Shown here: piece by piece, positions 1-12,700 of the stretch
How the letters are laid out: every line of letters starts with the position of its first letter
Numbering within the stretch: position 1 is the first letter of the stretch
Assembly: GCF_025989125.1 (NCBI RefSeq)
Contig: NZ_JAPDNR010000001.1
Location: 6,188,087-6,252,086, forward strand
Source: Chitinophaga nivalis
GTDB taxonomy: Bacteria; Bacteroidota; Bacteroidia; Chitinophagales; Chitinophagaceae
Length of the DNA: 64,000 nucleotides
Reading direction: 5' to 3'
Position numbers and translations under genes: made by a program
Notes under the pieces: generated by a model
Told to the model about the DNA's origin: nothing
Databases searched by the model: none
What the model saw: only the letters and a program-made list of their open reading frames with translations

Positions 1-3000
1 AGCTGCCAGTGTATGCGTAGCTGTTATAGCAGCTAAGTGGCGGTAGATACGTTCCATATCGGTGGCCAGGATACGCCAGCTCACCCCATCTATCAGCAGG
101 TGATGTGCCGCAAACCAGATCCGTGCACGGCCGTCTTCAAAACCTTCCAGGTATCCTGCCTGGAACAGCTGATCACCATAGATATCGAACCCGCTTTGCC
201 ATTGGGTTAATACCACCGGCAGTTCTTCCGCCGGAATAGTACGTATATCCAGGTAATGGATGTTGAGCGCAGTTATTTCACCACTATAGTATTGGGTACG
301 GTTACGACGATAGCGTAAACGTAATCCGTCGTGGTAATTCACCAGTTTTATGAGGGTATGTTCCAGCAGGGTTTTATCCAGTGCCGGTACTTCCACCATA
401 AACGACTGGTTCCAGTGATGATACATCGGCATATGGCCACTGTCTACACTTTCGAAGAACCAGGTCTGCACCGGCAACAGCCCGGCTTCACCGGTCAGGA
501 TACCCTGTTCTGTAGACAGTTGTACCCTTGTTTGTTCCGCCGTTGCAATCACCTGACTGTATAAGGCGGCAATGGTGCGGTAACGGAAGATATCCTTCAC
601 ACTCACCTGGATGCCCGCCTGCTGCCGCAAACGGCTCACCAGCTGGATACTCACAATACTATCTCCTCCGAGGCGGAAGAAGTCATCTTCAATACCTACT
701 TTATTACCTGCTATTCCCAGCACCTGGCCGAAGATGTCGCACATCAGGGCCTGTGTTGCATTCTCTGCAGCACGATAGTTATCGGTATCGGTAAAATCCG
801 GTTCCGGTAAAGCGCGGCGGTCCAGTTTACCATTGATGGTTAACGGTAACTGATAGAGGTGTACCAATACAGCCGGTACCATATATTCCGGCAGATACTC
901 ACCCAGGTAGGCTTTCAGGGCAGCATCTTCCAGCGGATTGTCTGCTACGTAGTACCCTGCCAGATACTGACCGGAGCCCGACAGCGATTGTTTCGCCAGT
1001 ACTACAGCCTGTTTAATATCCGGATGTGCCGCGAGGCGGTTTTCTATTTCGCCCGTTTCAATACGGTAACCGCGGATCTTCACCTGGAAGTCGGTACGGC
1101 CAATATAATCGATCTCTCCACCTGGTAAGTAACGCACCAGATCCCCGGTTTTATACATCCGGTTGTAGCGGGTAGATGCTGGTACGAATGGATTGATAAT
1201 AAAACGTTCCTGTGTCAGTTCCGGCAGATTCAGGTATCCGCGGGCCACGCCGGCGCCGCCGAGATACAATTCACCGACTGCACCTACCGGCACCGGTCTC
1301 AATGCGCTGTCCAGCACATAGGTGACGATGTTGGCGATGGGCCGGCCAATACTGCTGTTGGTAACCCCCACATTGATCACAGAGGTAACAGATACCTCCG
1401 TAGGTCCGTAAGAGTTAATAGGCACATAATGACAGTTGCGGAACTGTTCCAGCAACAGCGGACTAATACGCTCTCCACCGGTTGACAGTCTGCGCAGACT
1501 TGGTATCCGGTCAAATACATATTGTTCCAGGAAGGAAGGCGTACCGTCGATATACGTTACCTGGTGCCGCTGCATCAGCTGGTAGAAGGAGTTGGTATCT
1601 TCCCACTTGCTATGGTCTGCCACCAGCAGTTTATAGCCATTCAGCAAGGCCAGCAACACCTGTTCGATGGAAGCATCAAATACATAGTTTGCCAGGAACA
1701 ACACCACTTCATCTTTACCAAATCCGTATTTGACGGTCAGGTCTGTTACCAGATTCACGGCCCCCACGTGTTCAATCATCACACCTTTAGGACGAGCAGT
1801 AGTACCACTGGTATAAATCACATAAGCCAACGTAGACGCGGCTACGTTATAGTAGGTATTTACCACTGGGTATACCTCCAGTATTTCCCTTAAGGCCACA
1901 CTATCCAGGCATTCTACCGCTACTTGTTGTTCCGCAGCAATCACCGCCAGTTTAGCGGCATGTACTTCATTGGTGAGCACTACCCGTGTGCGGGTATCTT
2001 CCATCACATAGGCGATCCTGTCTGCCGGGTATCCGGGATCCATCGGTACATAGGCGCCACCCGCTTTCATCACCGCCAGTATCGCAATGATCATGTGTTC
2101 AGAGCGGTCGAGACAAAGGGTAATCATCTCATCCGGCTGTATGTCGTAGGTACATTTCAGGTATACTGCCAGCTGATTGGCGCGTGTATTCAATTCGCCA
2201 TAGGTCAGCTGCAGGTCTTCGTATACCACGGCGATCCGGTCCGGCGCTGCGGCAGCCTGTTCTTCAAATATGCTGTGAATGGTTTTATCGGCAGCAAAAG
2301 GAGCAGCGGTATTATTCCAGTCGTGCAGAATGGTGGTGGACTGTGCGTCGTCCAGATAACGAAGTGCCTTGATCTTCGTTTGTTGCTGCGGAGTATTTTT
2401 CAGCAACGCTATCTGCTGTAGTATTTCTTTATAGGTAGCCACGTATCCTTCAATGGTACCGGCATCAAACAGGCTGGTAGCGTAGTTGAAGGTACCAACG
2501 ATTTCTTCTCCGTGATCGAACATGGAAACGGAGAGGTCGAACTTGGCCACACTATAGTTGTTATCGGGCTGGTTGCTACCTGTATAGGCATCAAACAGCT
2601 GTGCGGTTCCTTCGGCGCCTTTCTGCAGGTGATCCAGACTGAACGACACCTGGAAGATGGAGTGACGGGAAGTATCTGGTTCTACATCCAGCTCGTCTAC
2701 CAGTTTTTCAAACGGCAGATCCTGATGGAGCTGGGCGGCGATTACAGACGCGCCTACCTGCCGGATGAAGTCTGCTACCGGTTGTTCCGGATCTATTTCT
2801 TCCCGCAGGGCAAGCATGTTTACAAAGAAGCCGATGAGGTCTGCTACTTCACCATAATGACGGTTGGCTACCGGTGTACCCAATACAATGTCCTGCTGGT
2901 TGCTGTAACTACTCAATAACAAATAATAACCTCCCAGCAACAGGCTGAACATACTCACCTGCAGTTCGCGGGAAACTGCGCGCAGGTCATCGCTGGTAGC

Positions 3001-3774
3001 TTTGTCGAGATAGAAGGAAATATCCGCTCCATCATAACTGATTTGTACCGGTCTTGGCTTATCAGCAGGCAGGTGCAGGGTTTCATAACCAGCCAGTTTA
3101 TTACGCCAGTAGGTCAGCTGCCGGTCCAATACGGCGCCCTGCAGGTAATTACGCTGCCATAATGCAAAATCCTTGTATTGTAACTGTAATGGCGCCAACG
3201 CATACGTGGCTGCCTTGCCGGTATCACCGGCGGCGAGTGCCGCATAGTAATGATAGTATTGTATCAGTTCGCGCATCAGAATATCCGTAGACCATCCGTC
3301 GAAGGCGATGTGGTGCATGACAATACACAGGTAGTGCGTTACGGCTCCGGTATCTGCATGCAGGGTATAGAGGCCGATCTGTACCGGATAACCGGCATCC
3401 AGCCGGAACACATGGTTGGCCATGGCTGCCAGCGCCATTTCCAGTTCTTCCTGTGTATGGTAATCATAACGGTTAATCACCGGCGGCGTGATGGTATCAT
3501 CGATCACCTGCTGGTAACCCTTACCGGCGGTATTTATTTTCACCTGGCTTCTTAAGATCTCATGCCGGTGTATGATGGCATAAATGGCCTGTTCCAGGAT
3601 GGCGGTATCCATGCCCTGCTGTAATTGCAGGGTTACCGGAATATTATAGGCATTGCTGCCACCTTCGTAGTTTTCAATAAACCACAGCCTTTCCTGTGCA
3701 AACGACAACAGTTGCTGTGTAGGATCGGCCACTGCCTGTGCTGTGATTTTCACTTCGTCACCCGCGTTGCTCCG
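1..3774 (-). other. Module 18: C(LCL)-A(DAEDSGSVTK)-T-E (E truncated by window edge)
   Basis: The C domain (about 2430-3710) has HHIAFDG at 3295-3315. The A domain (about 808-2290) has FDASIEQV, VTYIDGTPSF, RRLSTGGE and NSYGPTEVSVT: pocket DAEDSGSVTK, the only one of its class here. E239 and D278 suggest a cationic substrate, a weak inference. The A3 loop reads SGTTARPKG instead of SGTTGxPKG (Ala codon 1795-1797). The carrier is GGDS (serine codon 658-660). About 170 residues of the E domain are visible, including HHLLIDGVSWRIL (HHLLIDG 85-105), then the window ends. The A C-terminal subdomain, carrier and E resemble those of the Thr modules M5 and M14. Confidence 0.9.
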
Positions 3775-6700
3775 CAGCCTTTCTGCCAGCTTACGGATTG
3801 TTCTGCCGGTAAATATAACCGCTACGTTTACGCGGGTACCCAGGATGGTATTCACCAGATTCACGAGGCGAATCGCCAGGATACTGTTACCACCCATCCG
3901 GAAGAAGTCGTCCGTAACACTGATGGCGGCAGCATCCAGTCCTAATACTTCGGCGAATATGCTGCACAGTTTTTCTTCCGTTTCATCTGCAGGTCCTTCA
4001 CTGGCCGTTGTGGCGGTAAACAGTGGTTCCGGCAAGGCACGGCGATCGAGTTTACCATTGATTGTCAATGGCAGCTGATACAGGTGCACCAGTGCAGCAG
4101 GTATCATGTATTCCGGCAGATAGCTGCTCAGATAAGCTTCCAGCGTCTGATACGGGAGTATCTCTTCCGCCACATAATAACCGGCGAGGTATTTCGTACC
4201 ACCCGCCTGTTCTTTCACCAACACCACTGCCTGTTTGATGCCCGGATAAGCCGTGAGGCGGTTTTCTATTTCGCCCAACTCAATACGGTAACCGCGTACT
4301 TTCACCTGGAAGTCGGCACGACCCATATACTCCAGGTTACCATCCGGCTGGTATTTCACCAGGTCACCGGTTTTATAGAGGCGATCGGATTGTTTAAACG
4401 GATTATTGATAAACCGTTCGTTTGTCAAAGCCGGTTGATGCAGGTAGCCACGGGCTACACCGGCGCCGCCGAGGTACAATTCTCCTACCGCACCTACCGG
4501 TACCGGACGCAGGTGGCTATCCAGTACATAGGCCGTAGTATTGGCAACAGGGCGGCCAATCAGGTGGGTATCTCCGTCTACAATCAGTTTGCCGGTGGCG
4601 TAGATACTTGTTTCCGTAGGGCCGTAATAGTTATACAACCGTTTCTTGCCAGACCAGTATTTACCCGTTTCCGGCGGACAAGGTTCACCGGCATACAGGA
4701 TAGCCCGCAGCGACGGATAAGCCATCCGTGGCAACACCGATAACATCACTGGTGGCAGGTAGGTGTAATGAATATCATTAGCCAGGAGATAATCGCTGAT
4801 GGCAGCAGCATCTGTACGCAGTGTTTCGCTCAACAGGTGCAATTCATTACCGTATAACAGGGTGATAAAGAACTCCGATACGGATACGTCGAACACATAC
4901 GCTGTGTATGCCGTGATCCTGCTGGCTGCCGTAAAGTCGTATGCCTCGCGGATGCTATTCAGCGTGTTGATCACACTATGGTGTTCTACCATGACACCTT
5001 TCGGCTGGCCGGTAGTACCACTGGTATAGATCACATAAGCCAGCGAAGAAGGCTGCTCTGCCAATACCAGGTTTTCTCCGGCGTAACCGGCCAGTACAGT
5101 CTGCAGGGCTGCATCATCGATGCTGGTGATGGTCAGCGGTAAGTCGCCCGATACGATTTGTAATTTTTCGTGATGTACTTTATTCGTCAATACCACTTTA
5201 GTCCGGGTATCAGACAGGATATAAGCCAGGCGGTCATTGGGGTAGCCAGGATCCATCGGCACGTAAGCGCCGCCGGTTTTGAGTACCGCCAGTATCGCAA
5301 TCAGCATATGTTCAGAACGATCGAGGCAGATACCAATCAGGTCTTCCGGTTGTATATCCCCTGTAGCTTTCAGGTAAGCCGCCAGTTGATTCGCTTTTGT
5401 ATTTAATTCGCCATAAGTCAGCTTCACGGCCTCGTATACCAAAGCGATATCGTTTGGCGTAGCTGCTGCCTGTGCTTCAAACAGCGTGTGGATCGTTTTA
5501 CCAACCGGATAGCTGTTCGTAGTATCATTCCATTCGTGCAGCACCAATGCCTGCTGTACCTCATCGAGGTAGCGCAAGGCTTTAAGCGGCGTATGGTGCA
5601 GCTGCTTGTTTTTAAGCGCGGCCAGCTGGCCTAAGATGGTTTGATAAGTAATAATGAAGCGCTCAATAGTAGCGGCATCAAAGAGGCTCACGGCATAGTT
5701 GAACATACCCGCTATCTGTTCTCCGCTGTCGTCCAGTGTAGCAGACAAGTCGTATTTCGCGATGTTGTAATAACTGCCACCACTATACGGTGTTAATAAT
5801 GGCTCCTCATTGCTATCTCCTGCGCCGAAGTTCTGTACACTGAATAATACCTGGAATACAGGATGACGGGACACATCCGGCGTTACTTTCAGTTCATCTA
5901 CCAGTTTTTCAAATGGCAGATCCTGGTGCAGCTGCGCGGCGATCACAGAGGCCCCTACCTGGCGGATAAAGTCTGCCACGGTTTGTTCCGGATCTATGTC
6001 TGCACGCAATGCCAGGGTATTAATAAAGAAGCCGATCAGGTCTGCGATCTCGCTATAGTGACGGTTGGATACCGGGCTACCCAATACGATGTTCCGCTGA
6101 TTACTGTAACTGCTCAACAAGAGGTAGTAGCCACTCAGTAACAGGCTGTACATACTTACCTGCAACTCACGGGATACCGCTCTCAGGTCGTCGCTGGTCG
6201 CTTTATCGATCACAAAGTAGAGATCTGCCCCTTCATAGCTGATCTGTACAGGTCTTGGCCTGTCTGCCGGTAAATGCAGGGTTTCATAATCGGCCAGTTG
6301 TGCTTTCCAGTAAGAGAGCTGACGATTTAATACGGCGCCACTCAGGTAAGTACGCTGCCATAATGCGAAGTCTTTGTATTGTAATGGTAATGGCAATAAA
6401 GTATACTTATCGGCACGTACCCGATCTCCTGCTGCCAGCGCTTCGTAGTAATGGTAGTACTGTGTCAGTTCCTGCATCAGGATACCGGTAGACCATCCAT
6501 CAAAGGCAATATGGTGTATCACCACACCCAGGTAGTGCATCTCCGGTACGCCCGCTGTATATAAGGTGAACAGGCCTGCCTGTACCGGATATTCGCTATC
6601 CAGTTTAAAGACATAGTTGGCCAGCTGTGACAACATCTCTTCCAGTGCTGTTGTTGAATGCACATCCTGTTGGATGATGGTCAGCGGATGCACACGATCA

Positions 6701-9700
6701 TCCAATACCTCCTGGTAACCACGGCCGGCTTCATTGACCTTAATAACGCTCCGCAATATTTCGTGGCGGTGTACAACGGCGTGTACTGCCTGTAACAGGC
6801 TATGGATATTCATTTCCGGCTGCAGCTGCAATACCACGGGGATATTATATGCGTTGCTACCGTCTTCATAGTTTTCAATAAACCACAAACGTTCCTGTGC
6901 AAAAGACAACACCTGTGCTGTTGGTGCAGACACCGGTGGCGCCACAATTTTCACTTCCTCTTTCACCCCACTGAGCAGGCGGGCAGCCAGTTTGCGAATG
7001 GTTCTGGCAGTGAAGATAGCGGCCACATTCAGGCTCGCATGCAACTCTTTGTTGATGCGATTTACCAGACGGATGGCAGAGATACTGTTACCTCCCAGGC
7101 GGAAGAAATCTTCATTTACACTGATGGTAGCAGCGTCTACACCCAGCACTTCTCCAAAGATGTGACAGAGGTTTGTTTCTGTTTCATTTGCCGGTGCTTC
7201 ATAATGATCGGTAGCCGTAAAATAAGGTTCCGGTAAGGCACGGCGATCCAACTTACCATTGACGGTCAGCGGCAATTGATACAGGTGTATCAATACTGCC
7301 GGCACCATATATTCCGGCAGCGAAGTACTCAGGTAGTCCTGTAATACCTGCTGATCCAGTATCTCATCAGACACATAGTATCCTGCCAGGTATTTGCCAC
7401 TGGCTCCTTCACGTGCCAGTACCACAGTCTGCCGGATATCCGGATGACTGGTCAGGCGGTTTTCTATTTCACCCAGCTCGATACGATAACCACGGATCTT
7501 CACCTGCGTATCGGTACGACCGATATATTCCAGGTATCCATCCGGTAAGTATCTCACCAGATCACCCGTGCGATACAGGCGGGTATCAGATATATTATTT
7601 GTTGCTGTAGCAAAAGGATTAGCGATAAAACGTTCCCTCGTTAACGTAGGTTGATTCAGGTAGCCTCTCGCTACACCCGCACCTCCCAGGTACAGCTCTC
7701 CTACCGCGCCTACCGGCACTGGTAATAAGTTTTCGGAGAGTACATATACGGTGGTATTTGCCACCGGACGACCAATGCCTTTTCTATGAAGGCCTACGTT
7801 CACGATCGATGTAATCGTTGTTTCCGTTGGACCGTATTCATCGATCAGCTGATAACGTTCATTGCGCAGCCGATCGATCAGGGCAGGGCTCATGTATTCA
7901 CCACCGGAGATCAGGCGACGTAAAGACAAAATGCTATCGAAGCTGAATTGCTCCAGGAAGGAAGGCGTGCTATGGATATGCGTTACCTGATGGGTATTTA
8001 ACAAACCATAGAAGACATCTGTATCTTCCCATGCATTGCTGTTGACCAGCAACAACCGGTAACCTTGCAGCAATGCCAGCCACATCTGTTCTACGGACGC
8101 GTCGAACACATAGTTGGCCAGTTGCAATATCACTTCCTCTGTTCCTAATTCGTAGCGCACCACCAGGTCTTTGATCAGGTTTACTACCCCGCGATGTTCT
8201 ACCATTACCCCTTTCGGATAACCGGTAGTACCACTGGTGTAGATCACATAGGCCAATGATGCAGGGAGATGATCAACCGTCTGATCTGTTACCGGATAAG
8301 TCGTCAATGCAGTTTGCAGTTGTACACTATCGATCACTTCAACAGCTACTTCTTTACCTGTCAGTTTATCGGTATGTATTTCATTCGTCAATATCACTTT
8401 CGCACGGGTATCTGTCAGGATATAATCGATTCTTTCTGCAGGATACCCTGGATCCACTGGTACATAAGCACCACCGGCTTTCCATACACCCAGGATGGCG
8501 ATCAGCATATAGGCGGAGCGATCCAGGCAAAGTGCGATCAGATCATCTGGCTGTACGTCATAACTGTTACGCAGGTATGCTGCCAGCTGATTGGCTTTTT
8601 CATTCAGTTCCTGATAAGTCAGCTGCTGGTCTTCGTATATCAGGGCTATGTTATCCGGCGTAGCTGCTGCCTGCGCGGCAAATAAAGCATGGATCGTTTT
8701 ATCTGCAGGGTAAGCACGTGCCGTATCATTCCAATCATACAAGATCGTTGTGGCCTGTACGTTATCCAGGTAATGCAGTGCCTTCACCGGCAGCTGATGC
8801 TGTTCCTTGTTTTTCAGCGCGGCCAGCTGACCTAATATGGCTTTATAGGTATCTATCAGACTAACGATGGTAGTTGCTTCAAACAAACCGGTCGCGTAGT
8901 TGAATACCCCGCCGATAGCCGCATTGCCGCTATCAGACAACGTAACAGACAAGTCGTATTTGGCTACGCCCACCGTGCCACTGCCTTCATAAGGTGTGAA
9001 CAGCGGATTATCTGTGGCTTCGCCGCCAAAATGCTGTACGCTGAACATCACCTGGAACACAGGATGACGGGAAGCATCCGGCGCTATTTTCAATTCGTCT
9101 ACCAGTTTTTCAAATGGCAGATCCTGATGCAGCTGGGCTGCTATCACAGCCGCTCCCACCTGGCGTACAAAGTCTGTTATTCGTTGTTCCGGATCAATCT
9201 CCTGTCGCAGTGCCAGCGTATTTACAAAGAAGCCGATGAGATCAGCTATTTCCCTGTAATGACGGTTAGATACCGGACTACCTACTACCAGATTCCGTTG
9301 ATGGCTGTAGCCACTCAGTAATAAATAATAACCACTCAGCAACAGGCTGTACATACTCACTTCCAGCTCACGGGAAACTGCCCGTAAATCTTCACTCATG
9401 GCCTCCTCCAGTATAAATCCGATGTCGGCGCCTTCATAATTCAGCTGTGCCGGTCTGGGCTTATCTGCCGGCAAATGCAGCGTTTCATAATCGGCCAGTT
9501 GCTGCTGCCAATAGGTCAATTGTTTTTCCAGTACGGCGTCACGCAGGTAAGTACGTTGCCACAGGGCGAAGTCTTTGTATTGGAGTGACAATGCCGGTAA
9601 TGCAGCGATGGCATTAGTTTCCGGACTGGTACGCTGCGCTTCGTAATAATGGTAGTAGTGCAGTAATTCGCGTAGTAAAATATCGGTAGACCAACCATCG

Positions 9701-12700
9701 AAGGCAATGTGATGTAACACCATACCCAGGTAATGCGTGGCCGCACCCGTATCGGTATGTAACGTATAGAGGCCAGCCAGCACCGGATAGGCACGATCCA
9801 GGTGGAACACATGATCCATCAGCTGCATCAGGTCCTTATCCAGTTCCGCTGCGGTGTAATAATGCTGTTCGGGTACTTCCAGCGGGTGTATGCTATCATC
9901 CAGTACCTGCTGGTAGCCGTTGCCTGCTTCATCTACTTTAATAACTGTTCGCAGCACTTCATGACGATGTACAATGGCACGCAAAGCCTCTATCATACTC
10001 TCTACCTGTACATCCGGCCCGAGTTTCAACATCACAGGGATGTTGTACGCATTGCTGCCGCCTTCGTAGTTTTCGATGAACCACAGCCGTTCCTGTGCAA
10101 AAGACAACAACTGTTTCGTAACATCTGCCACCGGCTGTGCTGTGATCTGTACACTATCCGTAGCGCCACTCAACAGCTGATCTGCCAGTTTACGAATGGT
10201 TCTGCCGGTAAAGATGGCAGCCACGTTAATGGTCGTGTCCAACGCTTTATTCAGGCGGTTCACCAGGCGGATCGCCAGGATACTGTTACCGCCCAGGCGG
10301 AAGAAGTCATCGTGCACGCCAATCGTTCCGGTGTCTATACCCAATACATCTCCGAATACCGCACAGAGTTTTTCTTCTGTCGCATTCTTAGGCGCCTGAT
10401 AGCTATCGTTATCTGTAAAGTAAGGTTCCGGTAAGGCGCGGCGATCCAGTTTGCCGTTGATCGTCAGCGGCAATGCTGCCAGATGAATGAACACCGAAGG
10501 CACCATATATGCCGGCAACGTTGTTTCCAGATAAGCTATCAACAACGTTTCATCGATCGCTGCTGTGGCTACATAATAAGCCGCCAGGTATTGGTTACCA
10601 CCAGTCTGCTCTTTCACCAGTACCACCGTTTGTTTGATATCTCCATAAGTAGCTAAACGGTTTTCTATTTCGCCCAGCTCAATACGGTAACCGCGCATCT
10701 TCACCTGGAAGTCGGTACGGCCCAGATATTCGATGTTACCATCCGGTAAGTATTTCACTAAGTCACCCGTTTTATACAAACGGCTGCCATCCTGTGCAAA
10801 CGGATTGTTCACAAACCGTTCGCGGGTCAGTTCCGGTTGATTCAGGTAACCACGGGCCACACCGGCGCCACCGATATAGAGTTCACCGGACGCACCTACC
10901 GGTACCGGACGCAATTCACGATCCAGTACGTATACGGTGGTGTTGGACAGCGGACGGCCAATCGGAATCACACCAGACGACAGTTCACGGTAATCATTAC
11001 ATAAGTAGGTAGTCGTAAACGTAGTACCCTCCGTAGGGCCGTAACCGTTCACCACCTTCACAGTCGTATCTCTTTCCAGTAATCTTTCCACGTGCGCATA
11101 GGAGATCTGCTCTCCGCCTGCTACCACATATTTCAGCTGTTGCAGGTAAGGCAATTCTTCATCCACCAGGCGGTGGAAAAGCGACGTGGTAATAAAGCAG
11201 ATCGTGATGTTGTTTTGTTCCATCACACTTTCCAGTTGCTGCATATCCAGGAACACTTCTTTCGCTGCAATTACCAAGGTGCCGCCATTTAACAAGGCAC
11301 CGAAAATATCGAACACAGAGCCATCGAAGGCATAGTTGGCAATCGCCAGTATTTTATCCGTAGCCGTAAATCTTACATAGTCTACATTCCGCACCAGGCG
11401 GTTCACGCTCTTATGTTCCACCATTACCCCTTTCGGCATACCCGTGGTACCACTCGTGTACATTACATACGCCAGGTGATCCGCGCCATTGATATAAGGC
11501 AGGTTCACATCCGGGTAAGCATCCAGCGAAGCTGCAAATGTTGGTGTATCTATCAACGCCGTTACAATATTGGTATCGGCCGTAATACCACTCAGTCTTT
11601 CCTGATGTATGGCATTGGTCAGTACTATTTTCACTGCGGTATCCTGGAGAATATAACGGATACGGTCGTCCGGATACGCCGTGTCAATTGGCACATACGC
11701 CCCACCGGCTTTTAAGATAGCGAGGATCGAAATCATCATCTGTTCCGTACGATCCAGGTATAAGGCCACCAGGTCATCGGCCTGTATCGCATACGTTGTA
11801 CGCAGATAAGCCGCCAGCTGATTGACTTTCGCGTTCAGTGCAGCATAAGTCAGGCTGATATCTTCATATACCAATGCTATGGCATCCGGTGTAGCTGCTA
11901 CCTGTGCTTCAAACAGCTGCTGAATAGGTTCCGCTGCAGGATAAGTGCGGGTTGTATCATTCCAGTCATGAATGATTTGTTGATACTGTTCGTTGTTCAG
12001 GTACGTCAATGCAGTAGTCGCAAGCTGTTCATCCGCTGTCAACTGTGTAATGATACTTTCCATACCAGCCAACAACTGTTCAATGATGGCTTCAGGGAAT
12101 AACTCACCGGCATATTTGATGGTACATTGAATAGTAGCTCCTTTTTCATGTGCCACAATACCCAACGGATAATCCAGTTTTTCTACGCCTCCTCTGAACT
12201 GAATAGAAAGGATGGCTTCTCCTTCTTCTTCATCTCCTGCTCCACTTACCGGCACCGGATAGTTTTCAAATACAAAGAGGCTGTTAAACAGGCGACCACC
12301 ATCACCCTGTTGCAGTTGCCCCAGGTGCATGTCGCTGCGGCTGTTGATTTCCGTAATGTGCGCCTGCAATTCCTTGATAGCGGCAATCACCGTATCGTCT
12401 TTATGTTCCAGTACTACCGGCAGGGTATTGATAAACAGACCAACTGCCTGTTCAATATCATCTATCGGCAGGTTACGGCCGGATACAGTCATACCGACTA
12501 CCGTTGTACTACTGTTACCATACAGACTCAACTGCCTGTGCCAGCAATACTGTAATACAGCGTTGAGTGTAAAGCCGTGTAAAGCACACAGGCGTTTTAA
12601 AATATCATATCGTTCTCCATCTACCAGCAGTACTTTTTCCTGTGGTTCCAGGATATGGCGATAGGCCGACAGATCTGTTTGCCGTAAGGCAGGTTTCAAC

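Noticed and set aside
1..300. A condensation domain at the left edge, from its HHxxxDG motif
   Set aside because: It directly follows a GGDS carrier and reads HHLLIDGVSWRIL, the E-domain form; the C domains here read HHIAFDGWS or HHAILDGWS.
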